Origin: Robiginitomaculum sp.
GTDB lineage: Bacteria > Pseudomonadota > Alphaproteobacteria > Caulobacterales > Maricaulaceae
DNA: 64,000 nt
NCBI GenBank assembly: GCA_021776635.1
Contig: JAJFFN010000038.1
Span: 1 to 64,000, forward strand
Direction of reading: 5' to 3'
Part shown: one piece after another, positions 9,521-17,956 of the stretch
Layout of the letters: every line of letters starts with the position of its first letter
Position numbering within the stretch: the first letter of the stretch is position 1
Notes under the pieces: generated by a model
Seen by the model: only the letters and a program-made list of their open reading frames with translations
The model's database searches: none
Told to the model about the DNA's origin: nothing
Translations under genes and position numbers: made by a program

Positions 9521-9547
9521 TATACACCACGATTCTCTGTTTGTCAA
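9519..9547 (-). promoter_or_regulatory. Sigma-70-type promoter of the STAND operon
   Basis: Read on the minus strand, TTGACA (9547-9542) is followed after exactly 17 bases by TATAGT (9524-9519). This is a consensus -35 and a near-consensus -10 with ideal spacing, about 45 bases before the ATG at 9474. A strong promoter with an operator across it fits a repressed, inducible or self-limiting operon. Confidence 0.7.
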
Positions 9548-9940
9548 ATTGGCGCCCAAGCGGGCTTCCGCGAACCGACCGAAGGGATGAATTTGACGTA
9601 CAATCGATAGAGTAAACCTAAATGCTGTAGTGGCGATAAATCTACCTATTACCTACAGCAACAGATACAGAGCGTCCTAAACCGCACTCACTTAAGTACA
9701 CTCGCTATGTCCGCTAAGCCCCCCTTAGAAGTCATCCTAAGGTCACTGTTTAGCGTGTTCCTACTAAAAGCTCTCTTTTAGCACAGGCCTAAATTTGCAC
9801 CACAAGCGTTGACATCAAAAAACCAGTAAAAAAGGTATATAATTCATAGGTTTGAACACTATAGGACATAATGTTTATCGGTTTATATCCGCGCGTCAAG
9901 AAAAAAGTGGTGATTCGCCACTTTAGGATGAGGCGCCAAC
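9548..9940. other. Non-coding stretch with several small inverted repeats
   Basis: No gene is seen. Several short palindromes occur: CTAAAAG-CTCT-CTTTTAG (9764-9781), a CCTTAG/CTAAGG pair near 9724-9743, and AAAGTGG/CCACTTT (9904-9910 / 9918-9924) directly before the ribosome site of the recombinase gene. A TTGACA (9809) and a TATAAT (9838) are present, but 23 bases apart, too far for a standard promoter; the TATAAT alone could serve as a -10. The left copy of the recombinase-flanking inverted repeat is at 9855-9868. The structure density suggests a recombination or attachment region. Confidence 0.4.
9855..9868 (+). repeat. Left copy of inverted repeat flanking the recombinase gene
   Basis: The 14-bp sequence AACACTATAGGACA occurs here and, perfectly inverted, at 10549-10562. 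The two copies bracket the recombinase gene and define a segment of 708 bp. They could be recombination sites for that enzyme or ends of a small element. Confidence 0.65.
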
Positions 9941-10525
9941 ATGAGTATGATTTACGGCAATAAAGGCCAAAGAAAATATCTAACACCATCGGAGCGGGAT
10001 CGGTTTTGCCGTGCTGCATTGAAATTACCTCTTGATGAACAGACCTTTTGCCTAACCATAGCTTTTTCAGGATGCCGACTATCAGAAGCACTTAGGTTGA
10101 CTGGCGGACAAATTGATGGGGAAGAGCGGGCATTTGTCATTCGCACTCTTAAGAAACGAAGAAATGATGTTTATCGCGTAATCCCCATACCAGTATGGTT
10201 ATTGGAACGGGTGCAATTGCATTACCAGCCCACGATCGCGTACCCGGAACGACAATTATGGCCATGGAGCAGAACAAAGGGCTGGATGGTAATTAAACGG
10301 GTTATGGCAGATGCTGGTATAACTGGCGACCATGCCTGTCCCAAAGGCCTTCGCCATGCATTCGGTATTGCAGCTATTCAAAAGGGGATACCGCTAAACT
10401 TGATCCAAAAATGGCTTGGGCATTCAAAGATAGAAACCACTGCTATTTATGCCAATGCAATGGGTGCAGAAGAACGCCAAATTGCACAAAAAATGTGGAC
10501 ATCACTGACATCATTAAAGCCCTGA
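9941..10525 (+). CDS. Short tyrosine recombinase lacking the arm-binding domain
   Basis: A 194-residue catalytic-domain protein. Visible catalytic residues are R46 (SGCRLSEAL), R138 in CPKGLRHAFG, H161 in KWLGHSKIETT and the nucleophile Y170 (TTAIYANAM). The usual box II histidine (HxxR) is lysine here (K135-G-L-R), a variant I associate with plasmid and transposon recombinases. There is no N-terminal SAM-like core-binding domain; the protein starts almost directly at the catalytic fold. The ATG at 9941 follows a GGATGAGG ribosome site, with a second ATG two codons later. A hairpin at 9904-9924 just before the ribosome site could limit translation. The gene lies between perfect 14-bp inverted repeats. 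Confidence 0.8.
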   Translation: MSMIYGNKGQRKYLTPSERDRFCRAALKLPLDEQTFCLTIAFSGCRLSEALRLTGGQIDGEERAFVIRTLKKRRNDVYRVIPIPVWLLERVQLHYQPTIAYPERQLWPWSRTKGWMVIKRVMADAGITGDHACPKGLRHAFGIAAIQKGIPLNLIQKWLGHSKIETTAIYANAMGAEERQIAQKMWTSLTSLKP

Positions 10526-10548
10526 ATGGAGCCATATTTTCCACACTT

Positions 10549-10562
10549 TGTCCTATAGTGTT
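10549..10562 (-). repeat. Right copy of inverted repeat flanking the recombinase gene
   Basis: TGTCCTATAGTGTT here is the exact reverse complement of 9855-9868. It ends 18 bases before the ATG of the following lipoprotein gene and just ahead of that gene's GGAGG site, so an inversion of the bracketed segment would change what lies immediately upstream of the lipoprotein gene. Confidence 0.65.
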
Positions 10563-10580
10563 TAATTTTTGGAGGCTCCT

Positions 10581-11288
10581 ATGAATACCCGTTTAATTAA
10601 CTTGCGCCGTAAGTGGCGTACCCTCGTTGTTTGCTTATTCGCAATTCCTTTAACTGCCTGTGTAACTGCTGCAGTACCAGTCATGATGGCAGCGTCAGCA
10701 GCGTTCATTGGGTTTTCTGGTTATAAAATTTACCAGACAACTTCTGGCTCGAAAGTTGGGACCGAGTTTATAAATGAGCAGATCAGTCCTGAAGCCAGCA
10801 AGGTGCTTGGCCCCACAATGCAGCTTGCATTTTGGGCATCTCCAGACCGAACGCTTGTTGAGGCGGCTGAACAGGTTGAGCAGTCCATGTCGTTTAAAAA
10901 GATAATGTCCCCAGCACAAAGCACACAAGTCATAGAAGAACTTGGTTTACCAAGCAATGTTAAGGCCGTGATGACAAGTGAGAGGAGGGCGGCTTTTAAA
11001 AAATTTGCACATGCTACCGGTAGTGATGCGGTGGTAGCAATTGTTGAACACGGCATGCGCTCAAAGATGAGCGTTATGTCACTGTCTCGCTCAAAGCTTA
11101 CATACCAGTCTCAAGTGTTTTTATACAGCAAAGAATTTGACAAAGAGGTTTGGGTCACCAGCCTTGATCTGGTCATTGGTATGGGCAGCAACACGCCAAA
11201 TCCAGCCGAGTTAGAAGGTGTTATGGGCAAAGCCATAGCAGAGCGTCTCAATGATATTTCAAACGGCTCTGCTTTCAGTGAAAACTAG
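10581..11288 (+). CDS. Predicted lipoprotein of unknown function
   Basis: The ATG at 10581 is chosen because GGAGG lies at 10571-10575; the frame also extends upstream to a TTG but that would include the ribosome site. The 235-residue product starts with a basic n-region, a hydrophobic core and a lipobox IPLTAC (cysteine 27), so it is probably lipid-anchored. A second hydrophobic, Ala-rich stretch follows (VPVMMAASAAFIGFSG). The remainder, with VGTEFINEQISPEAS and SKLTYQSQVFLYSKEF, does not match a family I know. It may be cargo of the island or a chromosomal gene next to the integration point. Confidence 0.6.
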   Translation: MNTRLINLRRKWRTLVVCLFAIPLTACVTAAVPVMMAASAAFIGFSGYKIYQTTSGSKVGTEFINEQISPEASKVLGPTMQLAFWASPDRTLVEAAEQVEQSMSFKKIMSPAQSTQVIEELGLPSNVKAVMTSERRAAFKKFAHATGSDAVVAIVEHGMRSKMSVMSLSRSKLTYQSQVFLYSKEFDKEVWVTSLDLVIGMGSNTPNPAELEGVMGKAIAERLNDISNGSAFSEN

Positions 11289-11352
11289 CATTTGCTGAAA
11301 GGTAAATTCATGGGTTTTCCTATCAATTCATCTAGACAATAAAAGGTATAAA

Positions 11353-11640
11353 ATGCAAAATAATTTAAATATATCAAATGTCTTCTATGGCGTCGGCGCG
11401 ATTCTCTGTGTCGCGGCCATAATATGGTGGGCCAGTTTTTACAAACAGGTAGAAGGAGATGGCTCTTTAGATAAGTATGTTCCTTGCCTCTTTAATCCAG
11501 GTGGTGAATGTGGACAAATTTCTGGCTATGTTCAAATGCTCGGCGGCCCCACACCTTATTCACCTTACCTTCTATGGGCAGGCATATTGCTTTTTGTAAT
11601 TGGATTTGTGGTCGAACAATCGTCGAAGCCATCAGAGTAA
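11353..11640 (+). CDS. Small two-helix membrane protein
   Basis: A 95-residue protein with two predicted membrane segments, about residues 10-28 (VFYGVGAILCVAAIIWW) and 70-88 (YLLWAGILLFVIGFVVE), joined by a loop with two cysteines (VPCLFNPGGECG). No family recognised. AAAGG stands about seven bases before the ATG. The non-coding stretch 11641-11922 that follows holds nothing I can name. Confidence 0.5.
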   Translation: MQNNLNISNVFYGVGAILCVAAIIWWASFYKQVEGDGSLDKYVPCLFNPGGECGQISGYVQMLGGPTPYSPYLLWAGILLFVIGFVVEQSSKPSE

Positions 11641-11922
11641 TGAATTCCCAATTTTCGCCATGTACTTTGCGTGGGTAGAAACCTTCTCTCCATACGTTTA
11701 TCATTAGAGTGACGAATATCATTTTATAAGACAATTTGTAGATACCAGCTTACAAAATACAATTGTTGTTGCTAATTATTATCACTCGTGTTACGAGTAA
11801 TTAATTCATACTCTACTAATAAGAAAAATGGCCTCCTGTCATATGGTAAGCGTTTCTAGATAAAACAAGTTGTGTCAAATGGAGAAGTAGCGCGTGTAAA
11901 TAATAGCTAAAAGGACCGCAAT

Positions 11923-12447
11923 ATGACCATATTTATCAAAATCAACCGGATCACAACGTCAATATTCTTAGGAATGTGTATCGGCACAGTAGCTCTCGCT
12001 GATACACTCATTTACACTTACGATGCACTTGGGCGGCTTACCATCACCAGTCATAAGAATGATGATGATCGTTTGTATACCTACGACGATGCTGGTAACC
12101 GCACCCAGGTTACAGTTTATGAAAACGGACTAACAGGCAATTTTCCGCCAGAATGCATTGGGATGGCAGCCGTGGTCGCTAACCCAGTCACTGTGTCTTG
12201 GACTGATGTTGTCACCAGTAATTGCACCGACCCCGAGGGACATATATTGACTTTGAGTGCCGTTACACAACCCGGTAATGGTGCAAATGCTTTCGTATCC
12301 GGAACCACCGATGTTTATGTGGAAAATCTACCCGTAGGTACTTCGACTATTACATTTACAGTATCTGACGGAAATGGCGGAACTGATAGTGCCGCATTGA
12401 CTGTGTTGCGACAGTCCGAAGAATGCTCCGGCCTGTTTTGTTTTTAG
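11923..12447 (+). CDS. Exported mini-YD protein: signal peptide, YD repeat, Ig-like domain
   Basis: A 174-residue protein with a Sec signal peptide (residues 1-26, ending in VALA), then YD-repeat motifs of the Rhs/teneurin type (YTYDALGRLTI, YTYDDAGNRTQV) and an Ig/HYR-like beta domain (about 72-165) with CTDPEGH and FTVSDGNGGTD. It ends with a cysteine motif, EECSGLFCF. AAGGA precedes the ATG. It lies directly upstream of the full Rhs gene in the same direction, and a paralogue at 23466 occupies the far side of the Rhs region. A role as accessory or anchor of the Rhs shell is a guess. Confidence 0.7.
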   Translation: MTIFIKINRITTSIFLGMCIGTVALADTLIYTYDALGRLTITSHKNDDDRLYTYDDAGNRTQVTVYENGLTGNFPPECIGMAAVVANPVTVSWTDVVTSNCTDPEGHILTLSAVTQPGNGANAFVSGTTDVYVENLPVGTSTITFTVSDGNGGTDSAALTVLRQSEECSGLFCF

Positions 12448-12520
12448 ACTGCGGTATTTCAAGCCTGTTTATTGATATCGAGCACCAATTTCTAACTAAT
12501 CATAAAATTAAGGATCTATT

Positions 12521-15500
12521 ATGCCAAAACGATTTCTCTCAAGAGTGAATTATTTTCTGATTATGGCGATAGTGGGTTTACTATCAAATTTTGTACCTAT
12601 TATTGCGAGCGCTCAGACAGTGCCAGCTCCAGCGCCTTATGTTGGAGGTTATTTCGATGCGAACGGTGTCGACCTGCTAACAGGTGCCGAGAAAATTACG
12701 ACAGGTATGGTGTCAATTGGCTCTGGGGCAGACGGATTATCTGCCTCCGTTACGTCTGATTTTAGTTTAGAAAACCCTGAGCACCGTGATAGCTTATTTG
12801 GCGCGATTAATTATTATTCAGGCAGGGGGTATGTTGTTAGCTTTGGTGAGGCTGCTGAAGAGTTCACTTTATCTGGCAGCGTTTATACTCCAAAGCGGGC
12901 CAACGGCACCACACTGAGTTTGAGCGGTGGTATATACACATATACCCTTTCTGACGGTACCATTGCCCTGTTTGATACGGCAATAAAAACAATTAATATC
13001 ACCGAAGGGATTGAGGCTAACACAGCAATGGTTACATCGATTACTTCACCAAGTGGTAAGACATTGACATATGAATATGATGTCGATGTAAATGGCTCAA
13101 GTACAGCCATACATTTGCGCTCCGTGCAAAATAATCTAGGCTATCAACTAAAATACACAAACCTTGGTAAAAGTGTAACTGCTATTAATAACTATATTGA
13201 TTACTGTAGCCCAACTGCACCAACATGTAGTTTACCTATAGGTCGCTGGGCAGATGCAAATTTTGCCCCCCCTTCCGGAAGTGTTGGCGAAATACAAGAA
13301 TTTACAAATGCTTCTGGAGAAATTAGGGTGGTCGACATCCCACAAATTACCGAGACTTCCGGTGAAACTACAACATATACACATTCTACGGTACAGCAAG
13401 GAAGCGTGCTCTTAAGGCGGGTTATTACCGCCAGAAATGGCGGCGGCACTTGGACTTATGGATATTCAGAAGCAAATGGTATTCGCACCGTCACAGTCAC
13501 CGCACCTGACGGCGGCACCCGTGTAGTCACATCGAATATTGCTGAGCGTACGGTTATATCTGATAAGGACGCTCTTAACCGGACAACCAGTTTTGAATAT
13601 GATAGCAATCAACGGGTTACAAAGATTACTGAGCCGTACACAACATCCACAGAATATACTTATGATAGCCGTGGCAATGTTACGCAGATAAAACAAAACC
13701 CAAAGGCCGGTAGCAGCAATGTTTCAATTATTACCACAGCCTCTTACCCGGCTACTTGTACCAACTCTAAAACTTGTAATAAACCAATTTGGACAAAAGA
13801 TGCGCGCGGCAAGCAAACCGATTATACCTATAGCGGTACCCACGGCGGAGTATTGACGGTTACGGGCCCGGCACCGAGTTCAGGGGCTACGCGCCCTCAA
13901 ATCCGCTATACTTACGCGCAACGGATAGCCAAGGCCAAAAATAGTGCGGGGACACTTGTAAATCTTTCACCCGTATGGCGGATGACGGCCGCATCAACAT
14001 GTGGGGTGGGCAGTTCATGTAATGGTACCGCCTCTGAAACCGATATTTTTCAATCCTATTCCGTTCGCAATTTGATGCCATATTTTAGAACAACAAGGTC
14101 AGGGGATTTATCCATAGTTTCTATTACTAAATCCTGGCAAGATTGGTATGGTAATCCAGAATATGTTGACGGGCCTTTGGCAGGAACAGACGATCGTGTT
14201 TTTTACAGATATGACAATTCAAGACGTTTGCTTGGTATGATTGGCCCCGATCCGGACGGTACGGGTCCGCGTTTGCGTCAGGCAGTTCGTTATACTTATT
14301 CTGATGGTCAAATAACTGTTACAGAAAGCGGTACGACCAACGGAACATCAACCTCTGCCTGGAATGCATTTGTGCCATTGCAAGCCACAGAAACGGAATA
14401 TGACAGTGTTGGCCGTCCTATTAAAAATATGCTGACAGTTGGCGGTAATATTTATTCCGTGAGTCAAACTTCATATGATACAAAAAGTCGCCCAACCTGT
14501 AGTGCTCTGCGTATGAACCCCAATACCTTTACTTCTTTGCCAGCAGATGCCTGTACCCATGCAACTGCAGGGGTGTTTGGTGCGGACAGAATAGCTAAAT
14601 TGGAATATAACCTAACAGACCAAGTGCTTAAATCCACAGCCGGATATGGCACCAGTGAGGCATCTACAGAAGAAAACGTTTATTACTCGAACGGCAATGT
14701 GCAATACCGTGATGACGGCAATGACAACCGGACTAAATATAGTTATGATCCATTTAACCGCTTACAATTCCAGTATTACCCCAACACTACTGGATCGGGG
14801 CATAATGCATCTGATTATCAGCGTTATTATTATGACCAATACGGCCGCGCCTATCAAACCCGCCAACGGGACGGGAGTTTGATTTTAAGCAGTTTTGATG
14901 ATCTTGGCCGCACCACTTTGATTGATGCGCCGGGTACGGCTGATGATGTTAGCTTTACTTATGACAATTTAGGACGGGTGCTGACAACTACTCAGGACGG
15001 TGACACCATTACCAATGTCTATGATGCCTTATCACGCCGCCTATCTGAAACCACAGCGAACGGTACCGTATCCTATGAATATGACTTAGCCGGACGCGGT
15101 ACTAAAATTATTTATCCGGGCTCTGGTCTGTATGTGAATTATGATTATAACGTGGCCGGACAGGTGACGGCCATACGAGAGAACGGGGCGACCTCAGGCA
15201 TAGGCCTATTAGCCGAGTATACTTATAACGACCAAGGACGACGCACCAATATTACGCGGGGTAATGGTGTTGATACCAATCTCGGCTTTGATGTGCTATC
15301 GCGCCTGACCAGCCTTGAAAATGATGTGGCGGGTACTGCGGATGACCAGACCTTGACCTTCACCCATATCGCCTCGAACCAGATTGCTACTCGTGCCAAT
15401 TCTAACTCGGCCTATGATTGGGATGGCTCAAGCATTCTGTCCGAGAGCTTTAATATTAACGGACTCAATCAAGTGCTGTCTGCCGCTATTGGGAATATCA

Positions 15501-16732
15501 CCTATGATGCACGAGGCAACACAGTCGCAGCGGGCTCTAAAACCTATGGCTATGATATTTTCAACCAGCTAACATCTGCTGTTGGCTCTGGTGTCAATGC
15601 ATCTATGGATTATGATCCGGTTGGGCGGTTGTCAGAGGTCACTGGCTCTGGTGTTACCACAAAATTCGTCTATAGTGGTTCCCAGATGATCGCAGAAACC
15701 AACAGCTCTGGCGCGACCTTGCGCCGTTATGTCCACGGTCCTGGTGTTGATGAGCCTATTGTCTGGTACGAAGGATCGGGCACGACAGACCGCCGCTGGC
15801 TGATGTCTGACAATCAAGGCAGTATCACGGCCATCACCAATGCGAGCGGCACTGTGACGTCCAAGAACCGTTATAATGAATACGGTGTTCCTGACCTTAA
15901 TAACACAGGCCGTTTCCAATACACGGGTCAGGTTTGGCTGGCTGAAGCCGATATCTATCACTACAAAGCCCGCGCCTATGACCCTTATCTAGGCCGGTTC
16001 TTGCAAACCGACCCCATAGGCTACGCCGCCGGCATGAATATGTACGCATATGTAGGTGGCGATCCGGTAAACCGGATTGATCCAACTGGGTTGAAAGACG
16101 AGGTAATTTCCACGGGGACCAGAAGAATATGTCAGGGCACATGTATAACGGACCCATTCGACATACAGCGCTTCATGAGAGAGAACAGTACGCTGCTGGG
16201 AAGCCTTACGGGTGCTATGGAAAGCATGATGACAGGTATAGGGTCTGCAATTGGTGATTTTGTTGAAAACCAGAAATGCGCAGATATTATAGCGGCTATG
16301 GTTGCACATTTGAATGAGCAAGTACCTAAAAGGGGCGCGACAGACCCGTTTGTTCATGTCCAAATTGCTCCAAGCTGGGATGATCTTCCGCAAGACATAC
16401 AAGATTATGGCTGGTCACAATCCTATTATAATGCGAGGGGAGATTTCAGGGCTGCGCAACCTCACCCTATAATTAATGCAGGGCACCATGATAGAAACGC
16501 AAGGCTGCCTGGTTCTCCAGGAGGCTTTCATATCACTGTAGATAATGGTCGACAAGGAGTTTGGGCTCACTGGGATGCTGAAAGCCCTGTCAATGGAGTG
16601 GGTTCTCTATGGAATCATGGTAGAGAGGTAGACTTTCCTACGGGGAAAAATGCACCACCAAGTATTTGGACAAATGCTGATGGAAATTTAAACGAAGCTT
16701 CTCAATCTTTCGATCAATATTGTGGAAAATAA
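12521..16732 (+). CDS. Exported Rhs/YD-repeat protein with polymorphic C-terminal tip
   Basis: A 1403-residue protein. Residues 1-31 are a Sec signal peptide (ASA cleavage). A conserved Rhs N-terminal region (YFDANGVDLLTG) is followed by many YD repeats (about 330-1150) that would build a beta-cage, then the hallmark core end: RYNEYG, YKARAYDPYLGRFLQTDP and DPTGL at about residue 1188. The last 215 residues are the variable tip. Its first 60 residues are shared with the displaced copy at 18361; beyond that it is unique and histidine-rich (INAGHHDRNARLPGSPGG, WAHWDAESP, WNHGREVDFP), probably the toxin domain, family unknown. The Sec signal, rather than a PAAR or VgrG-linked start, suggests export without a type VI system. 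The next gene begins one base after its stop. Confidence 0.85.
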   Translation: MPKRFLSRVNYFLIMAIVGLLSNFVPIIASAQTVPAPAPYVGGYFDANGVDLLTGAEKITTGMVSIGSGADGLSASVTSDFSLENPEHRDSLFGAINYYSGRGYVVSFGEAAEEFTLSGSVYTPKRANGTTLSLSGGIYTYTLSDGTIALFDTAIKTINITEGIEANTAMVTSITSPSGKTLTYEYDVDVNGSSTAIHLRSVQNNLGYQLKYTNLGKSVTAINNYIDYCSPTAPTCSLPIGRWADANFAPPSGSVGEIQEFTNASGEIRVVDIPQITETSGETTTYTHSTVQQGSVLLRRVITARNGGGTWTYGYSEANGIRTVTVTAPDGGTRVVTSNIAERTVISDKDALNRTTSFEYDSNQRVTKITEPYTTSTEYTYDSRGNVTQIKQNPKAGSSNVSIITTASYPATCTNSKTCNKPIWTKDARGKQTDYTYSGTHGGVLTVTGPAPSSGATRPQIRYTYAQRIAKAKNSAGTLVNLSPVWRMTAASTCGVGSSCNGTASETDIFQSYSVRNLMPYFRTTRSGDLSIVSITKSWQDWYGNPEYVDGPLAGTDDRVFYRYDNSRRLLGMIGPDPDGTGPRLRQAVRYTYSDGQITVTESGTTNGTSTSAWNAFVPLQATETEYDSVGRPIKNMLTVGGNIYSVSQTSYDTKSRPTCSALRMNPNTFTSLPADACTHATAGVFGADRIAKLEYNLTDQVLKSTAGYGTSEASTEENVYYSNGNVQYRDDGNDNRTKYSYDPFNRLQFQYYPNTTGSGHNASDYQRYYYDQYGRAYQTRQRDGSLILSSFDDLGRTTLIDAPGTADDVSFTYDNLGRVLTTTQDGDTITNVYDALSRRLSETTANGTVSYEYDLAGRGTKIIYPGSGLYVNYDYNVAGQVTAIRENGATSGIGLLAEYTYNDQGRRTNITRGNGVDTNLGFDVLSRLTSLENDVAGTADDQTLTFTHIASNQIATRANSNSAYDWDGSSILSESFNINGLNQVLSAAIGNITYDARGNTVAAGSKTYGYDIFNQLTSAVGSGVNASMDYDPVGRLSEVTGSGVTTKFVYSGSQMIAETNSSGATLRRYVHGPGVDEPIVWYEGSGTTDRRWLMSDNQGSITAITNASGTVTSKNRYNEYGVPDLNNTGRFQYTGQVWLAEADIYHYKARAYDPYLGRFLQTDPIGYAAGMNMYAYVGGDPVNRIDPTGLKDEVISTGTRRICQGTCITDPFDIQRFMRENSTLLGSLTGAMESMMTGIGSAIGDFVENQKCADIIAAMVAHLNEQVPKRGATDPFVHVQIAPSWDDLPQDIQDYGWSQSYYNARGDFRAAQPHPIINAGHHDRNARLPGSPGGFHITVDNGRQGVWAHWDAESPVNGVGSLWNHGREVDFPTGKNAPPSIWTNADGNLNEASQSFDQYCGK
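15458..16126 (+). repeat. Rhs core segment duplicated downstream
   Basis: This stretch aligns without gaps to 19788-20456 (constant offset 4330) and encodes the conserved end of the Rhs core up to just after DPTGL. Part of it (15854-16279) is also present, with damage, at 17377-17511 plus 18361-18648. These direct repeats are the likely substrate for tip exchange by homologous recombination. Confidence 0.85.
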
Positions 16733-16733
16733 T

Positions 16734-17315
16734 ATGACACAGCATAAGAAAAAAATATTTTTAATTTGTGGTTTGCCAGTGCTCTTAATTATACTTTTAT
16801 TTGTAATACTGGGGTATGATAAATGGATACCAATTTACGAAGATTTTTATTCCTCAAGCCCTAAATCGAGGACACCTATAATATTAGATATCCCTGTAGG
16901 CTCGCTTGCTGGTTCTCACGAGGAAATTTTTAAAATGCCATTGCGTAGGGATTACGTATTAGACGCCCGTTTAATCGTGGAGAATGGTTTAACTATCTAC
17001 GACCCTAATACAAGATTAAGCGGGCATATTAAAATTTTATCAAAAAAAGGCGATATCATCAGGGACGTTGTAATCCCAAAAGACTACCCTATCAATCATA
17101 ATGAGGTCCCATTGATTGTGATGTCATACAAGGATATTGGCGGAACACGAAAACCTGCACGATTATTAATAACTGATTTAGCTTTAGAAATGAGTGAAGA
17201 TTTAAGGCTAGGCAACCTAGATAACATAAACATTTCAAAATTTCTTGAAGATAAAACTTTGGAAAGCTTAAGTGTTAGATTTGTCCTTAAATCAAGAGCC
17301 GCCTTTTTTGAATAA
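16734..17315 (+). CDS. Membrane-anchored candidate immunity protein for the Rhs tip
   Basis: The ATG at 16734 follows the Rhs stop by one base (TAATATG); a GTG at 16722 would overlap the toxin end and is less likely. The 193-residue product has one N-terminal membrane helix (IFLICGLPVLLIILLFVIL) and a soluble domain of mostly beta character with no known match. Genes directly behind polymorphic toxins, with tight coupling, usually encode the cognate immunity protein. A membrane-anchored form would fit a toxin that acts in the periplasm or at the inner membrane. This role is inferred from position only. Confidence 0.55.
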   Translation: MTQHKKKIFLICGLPVLLIILLFVILGYDKWIPIYEDFYSSSPKSRTPIILDIPVGSLAGSHEEIFKMPLRRDYVLDARLIVENGLTIYDPNTRLSGHIKILSKKGDIIRDVVIPKDYPINHNEVPLIVMSYKDIGGTRKPARLLITDLALEMSEDLRLGNLDNINISKFLEDKTLESLSVRFVLKSRAAFFE

Positions 17316-17324
17316 GGGCTATTG

Positions 17325-17376
17325 CGGGGGCATTGTTAGAGGAAAATTCATGATCAGTAAATAGAGGCTGGATTTC
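17325..17376 (+). repeat. Junction sequence preceding orphan Rhs cassette 1
   Basis: About 50 bp (GCATTGTTAGAGGAAAATTC and following bases) resembles 19727-19775 at roughly three bases in four. In both places it begins shortly after a candidate immunity gene and ends directly before, or within about ten bases of, a truncated Rhs core. It is not part of the Rhs core itself. Confidence 0.55.
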
Positions 17377-17587
17377 GTGACGGCCAAGAACCGTTATAAC
17401 GAATACGGTGTCCCTGACCTTAATAACACTGGCCGTTCCAGTACACGGGCCAAGTCTGGCTGGCCGAAGCCGACATTTATCACTACAAAGCCCGCGCCTA
17501 TGACCCTTATCTAGGCTCAGGACCTATTAAATTTAGGGATTCCCTTTTTGTTTAAAATGTGATTCACCATGGCAAAGGAGATTTGTT

Positions 17588-17956
17588 ATGAGTGATTTAT
17601 TTTGGCTGTCAGAAGAGCAGATGTCGCGGATTGAACCGTTTTTTCCTCTGCCTCACGGCGTACCGCGTGTGGACGACCGCAAGGTTGTCTCCGGGATTGT
17701 TTTCGTTATCAAAAACGGCCTGCGCTGGCGCGATGCGCCGTCCGAATATGGGCCGCACAAGACCCTGTATAATCGCTTCATGCGTTGGAGCAAATTGGGT
17801 GTTTTTGACAATATATTCCGTAACTTAACTTGCGAAGAGCAGCCGCCAGACACGTTGATGATTGATGCCACACACCTGAAAGCTCACCGCACGGCCTCCA
17901 GCCTGCTTAAAAAGGGGATGTTCCGCGCCGTATTGGCCGCACAAAGGGCGGGTTGA
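17588..17956 (+). CDS. IS5-family transposase, first frame
   Basis: A 122-residue N-terminal half: the insertion-element DUF4096-like start (FWLSEEQMSRIEPFFP, GLRWRDAPSEYGPHKTLYNR) and the first catalytic aspartate in MIDATHLKAH. At CTT AAA AAG GGG (about 17908) a -1 shift would continue as KKGDVPRRIGRTKGG and join the second frame exactly. Without the shift, the product ends in an unrelated tail. ATG with a GGAG ribosome site at about 17577. Confidence 0.85.
   Translation: MSDLFWLSEEQMSRIEPFFPLPHGVPRVDDRKVVSGIVFVIKNGLRWRDAPSEYGPHKTLYNRFMRWSKLGVFDNIFRNLTCEEQPPDTLMIDATHLKAHRTASSLLKKGMFRAVLAAQRAG

Noticed and set aside
9809..9843. TTGACA and TATAAT as the recombinase promoter
   Set aside because: The boxes are 23 bases apart, too far for sigma-70; at most the TATAAT acts with another -35.
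9856..9866. CACTATAGG resembles the core of a T7-type phage promoter
   Set aside because: Only nine bases match, the upstream TAATACGACT part is missing, and the sequence is better explained as part of the 14-bp inverted repeat.
12521..16732. Type VI secretion Rhs effector
   Set aside because: There is a Sec signal peptide and no PAAR, VgrG, Hcp or chaperone gene in the window.
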